Assembly (NCBI GenBank): GCA_033064195.1
Contig: JARBJD010000091.1
Location: forward strand, 181,162 to 245,161
Direction of reading: 5' to 3'
Length of the DNA: 64,000 bases
Source of the DNA: Blattamonas nauphoetae
Taxonomy: Eukaryota; Preaxostyla; Oxymonadida
In this document: positions 56,028 through 64,000 of the stretch, one piece after another
How the letters are laid out: each line of letters begins with the position of its first letter
Position numbering within the stretch: the first letter of the stretch is position 1
Position numbers and translations under genes: made by a program
The notes under the pieces: model-generated
Databases searched by the model: none
The model's input: the letters and a program-made list of their open reading frames with translations, nothing else
Told to the model about the DNA's origin: nothing

Positions 56028-57553
56028 TTATTGATGAAGCAGTTTATTCTTCAGGTTCTTCCACTCGTGGTCCGTGGTCTGGTGGCAGGATTGCTTGCGG
56101 ACTTGGAGCTTGTGGGCCGTTCGAATCGCGGTTGAACTGTTCTTGTGTTCGATTGAGAGCCAAAGCACCTCGGCGAGCGACAATTGGATGAAGTCTGAGA
56201 GACACAAATCTGATGGCCACGGATATCTTCCGATGAGGAATTGCACTGAGAGATTCCGAAAGATGAATCCGCAGTTGATCCTCTGTTCTGACATGAGAAG
56301 GAATCGAACTCCCACCTTCCACATGCCAAAGACGTACTCGATCGGATTCAGCTCACAGGAATTTGGTGGAGTGAACAGAGTTGTGTAATTTTTCGATCTG
56401 ATGAGCTCTTTCACCTCATCCGTCTTGTGCAAGCCAACATTGTCCATATTCAGTGTGCAGCTTTCATTCGTTCTTCTTTGAAGGGACTCAAAAGTGAGAG
56501 GAGGAAATGTTGGAATTCAAGAGCAGACACAGTTCCTTGAACCCATGTCACATGAACAACACCCCACGCTTCAGAGATCGCTGTGATTGCAGTGAAATTT
56601 TCAGTTTGCAATCGACGAACTCGTTGAAGGCAACGCTGACCGATTGGAGCACGACCTTGATTTTGGAAGCAGGTCTTGTTGAAGGAAGTTTCGTCGATGT
56701 AGACAGCAAATCCACCTTGAGAGAATGTTGTTGCGTATCGCTGAAGATAGTCGAGTCTCGCGTCCTTTGTTTCCTCCGAATTGCGTTCGTGTTGGAGCAG
56801 CTCGACTTTCTTCACAGTGAACTTTGTACACCCGTGTTCCACCATTTTGGTGAAGTTTGGTGAGCATTGATTGTCGACACTGCAACCGATGTTCCATGAT
56901 TCTCCTCGACGAGAGTTTTGAGTTCTTCTCCTTCAAGAGTGGGTTTTGAAGAATTGCATCATTCATTGATCGTGAAATTTCTGGAGTGATTTTTCGATAG
57001 ACTGCTCCCCACGAGGCTTGGGAGCAGGTTTTCCAGATGCGATGTTGTTGATTGTTCCTTTCGAGATGTTCCACTTTTCGACAATCAAATCGTACTTCTT
57101 CCCTTCCTTCACTTCATCGAGGACCAATTCGCGTTCACGAGGCGTGAGAATGGTGTATGATCGTCGGGGCTTTGGGGCAGGACGAGAAGTTGGACGACCA
57201 CGTTTCATCTTCCGAGGAGCTGGTAGTTCAACAAACTCATGAAGATCTTGTGGAATACGAGGTTCAGGTGGGCTTGCACTATCAACTGCTTCAATTCTTT
57301 CTGGCAAGAGTCTTCGAAGTTCATCTTTCGATCGTTTGAGACTTGTTCGAATAAAATCCTGACTGAATCCGCCTGTGAGAAGCCCATCCTGCTGACTTTC
57401 CATCCCAGATTCACAATCAACAACTTCATCACCAAAGAACCATCCATCCGATTCGTTGAGAGATTGGTATTGTATTTGTCTTTCGGTGATCGATGAGTTT
57501 TGAGACTCGTCAGTCTCAGATTCATCATCGATGAGAGAAAAGGAGCGTTCCAT
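56028..57553 (-). pseudogene. Tc1/mariner transposase (DD34E), frameshifted
   Basis: Cut-and-paste transposase. From 57553: an acidic N-terminal extension, an AT-hook-like KRGRP, a helix-turn-helix (VEKWNISKGTINNIASGKPA), then a frame change near 56965, a second near 56860 and a third near 56450. The catalytic core remains legible across these pieces: first Asp in AVYIDETSFNKT, second in NMDNVGLH, and Glu in CELNPIEYVFGMWK, with 34 residues between the last two, the spacing of Tc1-like enzymes. So the triad survives, but the gene cannot be read in one frame. Confidence 0.9.
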
Positions 57554-57935
57554 GAAATTTCACGATGATTTTCCAGAAAAATCTTCTCCGTTTATCATCT
57601 GATGTCACAATTGGAAATGGTTACGCGGAATTTTTTAGACAATTTAAGGGTTCGATCAACTTTTTCATTTTTCAGAAGCCTGAATATAGCTTCAAAATTG
57701 CATCTGGACAACTCATTTTGATCCTTCATTTATGAAAATTAGTATTCATTTCAGAAAAATCACTGTTCATTTGGGAAGAATCACTGTTCATTTGGGAAGA
57801 ATCACTGTTCATTTCTGAACAATCTCTGTTCATTTCTGAACAATCTCTGTTCATTTCTGAACAATTATGTTCATTTCTGAATAATTAAAATCTATTTCTG
57901 AACAATTCAAATGCATTTCAGAACTAGTCGAGCTG

Positions 57936-58645
57936 TAGTTCTCCCCATCGTCGTATGCATTCACCCATTCCTCGAAAGTCATCTTTCCGCTAAATAAGAT
58001 ACAAGTCACATCACCGCTCGCATATCAATCGTCACCAACATCCAGTGTATTTGTGAGGAAGTATCGCCTTTCTCCATCGGGTATTTCGTGTCACATCAGA
58101 ACCGTCCCCAAAAAGCGAAGGGAACAGCTCGTCGGATATCATCTCCACTACAAAGTCAATATCCACTCCTTTCACCAAATTTCATCCAAACATTTTCAAT
58201 TCAACACTAAAGTACAGATCTCTAATCCAAAGAAAGAAACTCACTCAAACATCAAATGCAACTGGTCCCAGTCTCGAACTCAACAGCAACAAGAAGACAG
58301 AGACCCATTTGACCTCCTTCCAAGCTCCTCTTTCGCAATTGTTTCTTCTCTCTCGCGATTTCTTCCACACATTCTCGCAAGTCACAACTCTCCTAATATT
58401 CGTTACTTGAAGACCCTCTCGAAACAACGGCCGAAATCGATGTTTCTGCTGGGTGAACGGACTAGAAGCGCGTTCTGTCAGTTCTGCACTCGAATGTTCC
58501 CACCATCATTTCGCAAGACTGCGCTTTCCGCCGCTTCACGATTGAGAGTCTGCTACCGATCTTGTCCATCTTCCCATTCTTCTCGATTCCTTTCGAGCTT
58601 CTTTCTTGCAAGCCGCAGCTGTTTATATCTCACTCTGCACTCACC
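57936..58645. other. Spacer with an unconvincing long frame
   Basis: A plus-strand frame of 226 codons (58053-58733) spans it, but its Ser/His/Arg/Phe composition and overlap with the better-supported gene downstream make it doubtful. It probably holds the 5' flank of the gene starting at 58646. Confidence 0.4.
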
Positions 58646-59300
58646 ATGTCTGAATGCCCCCTCCGCACAGATCTACTCGCCCAACTCTTCGACGTTGCCA
58701 AGGCTGACAGCCCAGAGCTCGTGCTGTGTGTGACAGTGTCATTCCCGGCGTCCCTGTCCCTCTCCATGTCCGACATCGACATTGTGTTCAAATCCGAAGT
58801 TTAGTGGAGATACATCACACGCGCAGCGTCTCATCTGTGCCATCTTCCAGTTTTGGTCCGGTGAGACGTTCACTCCACCCGAGCCAGTCGCCGGCAGCCC
58901 TCTCCACTCCCACGCATCGTAGATGCAGACCGGGCTCTCTCTTCCTCAACTCACCACGCATCCGTTCGTGTCCGACATATGGTGCTGTGCTGTATCAACA
59001 CAGTGCAGCTGCGAGTGCCGGCTGGCTCTCGCAATCGAAGAGAAGATGTTTGCAGAAGAGAAGATGTTTGCAGAAGAGAAGAAGAAGCAACCGACGCAAG
59101 ACGACGAGAGACACAGCCTGATCAAGCGTCTCCTGTCTGTCCCACTCACCGAGTCCATCCAGAAGCACCTCAGCCTCAGCCGGCCAATCGTCACCTCGCA
59201 TTCCGTTGTGGAGTACCCTCGTCTTCTCATGGACGCCCACCCGAGCGAGATCAAGGACGGAGTGGACAAGACAGTCAACTGCGGTGCTCCCAAGAATTAA
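58646..59300 (+). CDS. Hypothetical spliced gene, 2 or 3 exons
   Basis: Start MSECPLRTDLLAQLFDVAKA at 58646; the first exon ends near 58798 (DIDIVFKSE). A 52-nt intron ending CTTCCAG leads to FWSGETFTPPEPVAGS. The final part reads ALAIEEKMFAEEKMFAEEKK, DERHSLIKRLLSVPLTESIQ and VVEYPRLLMDAHPSEIKDGV, ending GAPKN at 59300. An in-frame TAG at 58920 means another junction lies between 58860 and 58922 that I could not place. A direct repeat of 18 bp (AGAAGATGTTTGCAGAAG) encodes the duplicated EKMFAE. GC-richer than its surroundings. Family unknown. Confidence 0.5.
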
Positions 59301-59712
59301 AAGTCAGCCAACACTCAGTTGTCTGTGTCGGAGCCGAATGACGTCAACACGGACGACATGAGAAGAAATGGTTACAGAAAAGAAACATAAACTGTCACTT
59401 TCGACGTCACTGCTTTTTTTCTTGTGTTTTGATTGTTCTGTGTTCCTCATCCCCTCGAAACTACGACTATTTCATTCCCATTTCTCATATTCGCATTCTT
59501 TGTGATCCGTTTTGGTGTTCCTTTCTTTCCAGTCTTGATCGAACCTTCATAATTTTGTCAATCCCTGATCGAACACGATTCACTTTTTTCGCCTCTGATT
59601 GATCACAAATGAACGTAAAACGCACTCTGAGGTTTAAAAGCTGTAAATCACCTCATATTGCATCATCTTCAGGCATCTTCAATAAATCCCTCTCATCGCC
59701 TATTTCAGCGTT
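59301..59712. other. 3' flank and AT-rich spacer
   Basis: No gene seen between the stop at 59300 and the palindrome at 59713. Confidence 0.4.
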
Positions 59713-59747
59713 AAAAACCCGTGTCCTATGATAGGACACGGGTTTTT
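59713..59747. repeat. Perfect 17-bp palindrome with one-base centre
   Basis: AAAAACCCGTGTCCTAT, G, then the exact reverse complement. It is followed by the GGACATGCCGACCCAAGCC segment shared with 54.12 kb. It would form a stable hairpin in DNA or RNA; the T-run at its end also resembles a rho-independent-type hairpin, though that has no known role in a eukaryote. Confidence 0.85.
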
Positions 59748-59771
59748 GGAGGAGGACATGCCGACCCAAGC

Positions 59772-60300
59772 CAAACTAAGAAAACTAAAATTGGGTTCCG
59801 CGCCGAAACCCCTGTGTCGGGAGAAAACCTCAAAATACCCCTTTGCCCGATAAAAAAATCGTTTCGGCAATATCTCAACAACCAGTGAACCAATTTTGAT
59901 GAAGTTTTTCACAAAAACGTTTTTTTGGCGAAATGAACATTTTGAAAAAAATTTGGAGAAAAAATTCTGGATATTTGGGATAATGGAAAATAACTCATGT
60001 TTATCTCGACAAAACATTCTTTACAAAAAAAATTTTATTTTTTGAGCAGCTATTGTCGAGATCTATCCGACTAGAAAGCCTTTTATTTGATTCAAAACGG
60101 ATAGCTGGTTGTGGAGAAATGAGGGCAAAAAGTTGAGAAAAATATGTGGATGCCTAAAGGAAACAGTATTTTGAGGTTTTCTCCCGACACAGGGGTTTCG
60201 GCGCTGAACCAAATTTTATTTTTCTTAGTTTGACCCATCTAAATTTTTCAATCCCCATTGTACGGATTTTTGAATCTGTACGGATTATTGACACTACTAT
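59772..60300. mobile_element. Group 1 MITE copy, left end truncated
   Basis: Internal TIR portions CCAAACTAAG...GTCGGGAGAAAACC (59772-59838) and its inverse at 60168-60235 match the copy at 52 kb. The right end continues to about 60300 in diverged form; the left outer end is replaced by the palindrome segment. Internal TCTCGACAAAAC and TTGTCGAGATCTATCCGAC are present. Confidence 0.82.
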
Positions 60301-60467
60301 AAATTCAAGCTCCGAACAGAAGTGACATAGGCGAAGGTGGAACCAGTACACCTTAGACGATACTACTCTTGGGAGAATCCAAATAAAACAGTTAGATTCT
60401 CAATACTGATTGACTGACAGAAACAAAGTTGATTTATTTTTTATTTCAATTTTTTAAATAGTAATAA

Positions 60468-60566
60468 ATGGGAACATCTTTAACTCCAACTCAACTACTA
60501 GAAATTTTGGAAAATGAACATTTGATTCTGAAATCGCCACCGACTCTTAATCGACAAGGAAAGTAG
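60468..60566 (+). CDS. Very short frame, 32 aa, upstream of the unit A gene
   Basis: Reads MGTSLTPTQLLEILENEHLI then LKSPPTLNRQGK. Composition is protein-like and helical, and it lies just before the repeat unit that carries the longer unknown gene. May be a small accessory product, a decayed exon, or chance. Confidence 0.3.
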   Translation: MGTSLTPTQLLEILENEHLILKSPPTLNRQGK

Positions 60567-60589
60567 TATAGAAAGCGAAAGTAATTATT

Positions 60590-61832
60590 TTTGGTCTCGC
60601 AATATCAATTGAGATCTTTATCTCCGTGCCGATTGACCCAATTTTGAATCTTGTATTAAGAATCCTCAATGCATTTTAGAAGTGTCAAATTTTGGGAGTT
60701 ATTTTCAAAATGTAGTCCAAAAAACAACCACATTGTAAAGTGTCAATTTTGAAGCAAATTTTTGGTCTATTTCAAAAATTTAGGTCATTTATCACCTTCA
60801 TCAGAATACACTCAAAACGGTCTCGTTTTATTTTTTCCAATTTTGTAATTCTATATAAAATGACAAGCAACTCATTCAAGAATCAACCGAAAGACCAAAT
60901 TGCTGGAGCGGTTCTTCGACTAAATATTCATGCAAATCCATTCCAGACTCGTGATGCACTCTGGAAGGAATTGCAAAGTGAATTGATCAAACTTGGTTGT
61001 AAATCCCCACTTTCAACCGATAAAGTTACGAGATTCATTTCAGATGTTTTCCCACGACTAAAATACAATCATGACAAGCTGGTTATGATTGGTCTCCTTG
61101 GAATGGATGATTTAACGAAACTACTGAATCTCATGTATGGTTTCAATTTTCATCTTGATGAATATGCAATGTATGTGTACCGATGTATCGGAAGTCATGG
61201 AACTTCAACATCTCATCGCACTCGATCTCATCCGATTTTGTGATGAGAAAAATATAGAACTCATTCCTGGGACAACTAAATATGATCAGCTTCTTGAAGA
61301 ATTCACCAAATAAAAAGCAGAACCAGTTGATTGGAAATCTATTCCTGAGAAGCAGCTTACAACATTCACGACAGGAATTCTGAAGAAGATTATGCGAAAT
61401 GACATTGTATGTCACATTGCTAAACTGCTCTGGTTTGAATCTTACAATGTTAATTTTGTTCTCTTCATCGGATTCGATAAAGGCAAACCAGTTCAATTCG
61501 GTGATGACAATGGAATCCTGAAATTCGACAATATGTGTTTCTTTGAAGCTCTTGCAGTTCACAGATTATCAAAAGAACTGAATACAACGCTTGCAAGTAA
61601 AGTGAAGAGATATTTGGATGATCGTCAGAAACAATCATAAATAGTTGACTTATTTTTGTCGTCATTTTTTGGTGTTTTTCCCTTTTTTACCACAAATCAA
61701 GAGAAACCAATGTGAGAACCGTTTCGAAAAATTCTGAAAACAATTCTAAAATCTCGGGGACACTGTCGGTCATCGATCAAGACAATCCTGATCAAAATCG
61801 GTTGAGAATTCGTCGAGCTGCGTGCCGAACGT
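60590..61832. mobile_element. Repeat unit A: gene-bearing element of unknown family
   Basis: Its left flank (about 60575-60780) and right flank (about 61655-61832) recur side by side, without the gene, at 63216-63602. Shared anchors are TTGAATCTTGTATTAA-like sequence on the left and CTAAAATCTCGGGGACACTG plus GGTTGAGAATTCGTCGA on the right. The pair looks like a full element and an internally deleted derivative. No terminal inverted repeat is obvious. Confidence 0.6.
60860..61640 (+). pseudogene. Unknown gene in unit A, about 260 codons, not one open frame
   Basis: Starts after a TATATAAA-like box (ATG at 60860, MTSNSFKNQPKDQIAGAVLR) and is clearly protein-like: HANPFQTRDALWKELQSELI, KVTRFISDVFPRLKYNHDKL, MIGLLGMDDLTKLLNLMYGF, then in another phase LQHLIALDLIRFCDEKNIEL and VNFVLFIGFDKGKPVQFGDD. 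It is interrupted about twice. I recognise no family and no catalytic motif. Its repeat flanks suggest it travels with a mobile element. Confidence 0.6.
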
Positions 61833-63215
61833 AGGTCGAAAAAGTGACGAAAAAGTCGATGTTCGGATTTCGCCACTATGAACACCTTTATGTCTCAAAT
61901 TGTGTTCAAACACGTTCTAAAATTACGAAATTGATGTTGATAGGTGAAATTTTAGGAACAAAGCACTTTTGAAAAAAAAGTTTGATCCGACCCCACAACA
62001 TATTTTGAAAATGACAAAATTTTTAAGGAGGAGAAAGTGACGTCTCGCTCTTCTCCTACACGTCCCTTTTCGCCCTCTGATGGTCTCCGTAGGTGTCAAA
62101 TCGCTAGTTGACAGGTATTCGCGTCATTCGGTTCTGACGATCCTCGACACACGATCGTTTTCACAATTTTTTGTCAATTTTCATTTCTCATTGATTTCAC
62201 GTCAACCACTTCACAATTACACTCAAGCGACGCTTTTTTGAGAATTCTGGTTGTACTCCACCTATAGTTCACTTTTTATGGACGGTTCTTCGATCACACC
62301 TCTGACGACACACTTGCACCAACATTTTGACACTATGGATTTTTTAATCTGAATTTCGTCACAAATCCTTCTTTCTCGCGGTCTGAGTAAGGTGTGCTCA
62401 AATTTTGAGGAGATTTTGTCGGATAGTTCTTCCATAAAGTCACATTTTCATGTTTTCACTTCACAACTTTTCACCGTTTTTGTCACTTCAAAACCGACTG
62501 TAGTCCCTTTCATTTCATCACTTTCTCCCCCCATTTCACCTCGAATTAATTCATCATTCCTCTTCATTTTGCTCATATCACTTCCATTTTGTGGGCCGTT
62601 CTCACTTCACTAGCACATCATTTTAGTCAAGTTTTCATCAACTTTTTCACAAAAACAGAGTAAAAGAAAGCGAACCAAGCATGAATGAAGTGGGCAAGTA
62701 TGAAACTGAGAGGGAAATTGACGAACATGAAAACGGTGTGAAATGTGACACCAATAGTGAAAATGTCGTTGTATTTAGGTTTTTCTCTTTAAAACAACAA
62801 AATGATTCAAAAAAGTGAAATGTTGGATTTTCCGGAAAATACCGAGATATGAAGTGAGCCGTTGAATGGCGGATCTCTGCAAAAGTCCGGAAAATCCAGA
62901 AAACGAGAATTAGTGTGTTGAATTGGAGAAAAGTTTCAGAGAAAGAACCATGAATGAAGTGGATATTCTGGGTAAACAATGTAAAATCGAAGTCGGAAGT
63001 GAGGTGAAAATGAAAACATAACGAGTGAAAATGAAGTGACAATTCAATCAAAACGAGTGAAACAGAGCTGAAAAAAGAAGAAAGGAGAGTGACATACTCT
63101 GTTTTTACATAAAAGTTCCGAGATCTGATGACGATCCTGAAACCCTGCATAACTCTGCAAAAGTTCGGAAAAGTAAAAACGGAGCATACCACGATGATCC
63201 TGAGCACCAGAGTAG
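61833..63215. other. Gene-free AT-rich region
   Basis: Rich in CACTTCA/TGAAGTG and TTTTCAC words in both orientations (e.g. CACTTCACAACTTTTCACCG near 62458; GTGAAAATGAAGTGAC near 63024), giving a loosely palindromic character around 62640, but without long exact repeats. Short frames are not convincing. Confidence 0.45.
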
Positions 63216-63605
63216 TTATAGAAGCGAATAGAGAACCAATCTGAAATTGTCATTGAAATCAAAACTAAAAGTCAAGTCCGATTGACCAATTTCGTATCTT
63301 GTATTAAAAGGAATTTATGACATTTTGATGACATCAATATTTGGCCTAAATTCTAAAAATATGTCCAATATTTTGACCTCGTGAAAAGTGTCATTTTTGA
63401 AGCAAATATTGACAACATTCGAAAAAATGTTGGCACTTTTTTGGTGTTTTTCCCTTTTTGACCACAAATCACTGAAATCCAACATGATAACCATTTCGAA
63501 AAATTCTGAAAACAATTCTAAAATCTCGGGGACACTGTCGGTCCTCGATCAAGACAATCCTGATGAAAATCGGTTGAGAATTCGTCGAACTGTGTACCGA
63601 ACTTA
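63216..63605. mobile_element. Repeat unit B: deletion derivative of unit A
   Basis: Carries both flanks of unit A joined at about 63430 (AATGTTGGCACTTTTTTGGT) and lacks about 850 bp, including the gene. Identity to unit A in the last 120 bp is about 90%; the left half is more diverged. Confidence 0.65.
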
Positions 63606-64000
63606 TAGTGGCGTCACCAATCGGTGTCCTGTCACCAATCGGTGCTTTTTTCTTGAAAAATCACGATGGATCAAACTAAGAAAAAAATAAATTTTTAGAA
63701 TTATACTCCCACGCAATCCCGAGAAAACCTCAAAATACCCCCTTTTGCCCGTTGAAAAAAAGCGTTTTGGCAATATCTCAACAACCAATGTACCGATTTT
63801 GATGAAATTTTTCACAGAAACGTTTTTTTGGCGAAATGAACATTTTGAAAAAAATTCGGAGAAAAAATTCTGGGTATATGGGAAGATAGAAAAAAACCCA
63901 TATTTTTCTCAACAAACACTTCAGGAAAATAATCGGTTTATTTTTTGAGCACCATTTGTCGAGATCTATACGATCACAATGCCTTTATTTGATTCAAAAC
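63606..64000. mobile_element. Group 2 MITE, cut by the window end
   Basis: Begins TAGTGGCGTCACCAATCGGT directly after TTA and repeats the CACCAATCGGTG motif; the interior matches the 52.8-kb copy to the window edge. Unit A shows the related uninterrupted sequence (GCCGAACGTAGG at about 61823), so this copy inserted at a TA/TTA inside unit B. Confidence 0.85.

Larger units (their letters stand above)
55798..57935. mobile_element. Tc1/mariner element relic, 2138 bp, TA target duplication
   Basis: Terminal CAGCTCGACTAGTTCTGAA is matched exactly in inverse at the other end, and TA flanks both sides (55796-55797, 57936-57937). Subterminal blocks of about 130-190 bp at each end hold many copies of a TTCAGAAATGAAC motif, pointing inward, as transposase-binding repeats would. 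The interior carries a minus-strand transposase that is no longer one open frame. Intact ends but a broken gene suggest a moderately old insertion. Confidence 0.93.

Noticed and set aside
58053-58733. 226-codon frame as a real gene
   Set aside because: Low-quality composition and overlap with the better-supported gene at 58646 in a different frame.
59713-59747. Rho-independent terminator
   Set aside because: The hairpin plus T-run looks like one, but every gene here is eukaryotic and no bacterial unit precedes it.

Overview
The window reads as nuclear DNA of an anaerobic flagellated protist. Genes are split by short GT-AG introns (27 to 273 nt, mostly 30 to 60 nt) and use the standard stop codons. 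Recognisable products are eukaryotic: a P4-ATPase lipid flippase, dynein light chain LC8, a DEN1/SENP8-type NEDD8 protease, F-actin capping protein alpha, the replisome scaffold Ctf4/AND-1, an LRR-IQ protein and tRNA-Cys. A hybrid cluster protein (HCP) of the strict-anaerobe type points to low-oxygen life. A metamonad, perhaps a Preaxostyla/oxymonad relative, fits best, but that assignment is inference from gene content and intron style.

Layout. 0-45.5 kb is a gene-dense block with short intergenic gaps on both strands: flippase (0-4.8 kb), a Ser/Pro-rich protein (4.9-6.1 kb), a decayed stretch (6.1-8.6 kb), a seven-exon helical protein (8.6-11.3 kb), LRR-IQ coiled-coil protein (11.8-18.4 kb), a spliced unknown (18.5-19.8 kb), a 2431-residue solenoid-like protein (19.9-27.4 kb) sharing a tiny divergent promoter with LC8, NEDD8 protease (28.1-28.9 kb), CapZ alpha (29.1-30.3 kb), two unknown helical proteins (30.4-34.4 kb), several small proteins (34.5-37.5 kb), Ctf4/AND-1 (37.6-41.3 kb), a small spliced gene and tRNA-Cys (41.5-42.6 kb), and HCP (43.4-45.5 kb). 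43.4-49 kb is visibly GC-richer and ends in a Pro/Ser/Arg-rich region whose reading frame keeps switching.

49-64 kb is repeat territory: a long near-perfect inverted repeat, two abutting elements with 50-93 bp terminal inverted repeats, at least five copies of about 600-bp foldback MITEs in two related groups (one copy nested cleanly in another), a Tc1/mariner relic with TA target duplication, and a pair of related units at 60.6-61.8 and 63.2-63.6 kb of which only the first carries a gene of unknown family. Two low-confidence spliced genes (54.7 and 58.6 kb) survive among these.

The genes do not form one pathway. Most are housekeeping (membrane asymmetry, cytoskeleton and motors, replication, neddylation), with HCP as the anaerobic redox component. 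The most novel-looking material is the gene-bearing repeat unit at 60.6-61.8 kb with its deletion derivative, and the MITE group that appears to duplicate TTA on insertion.
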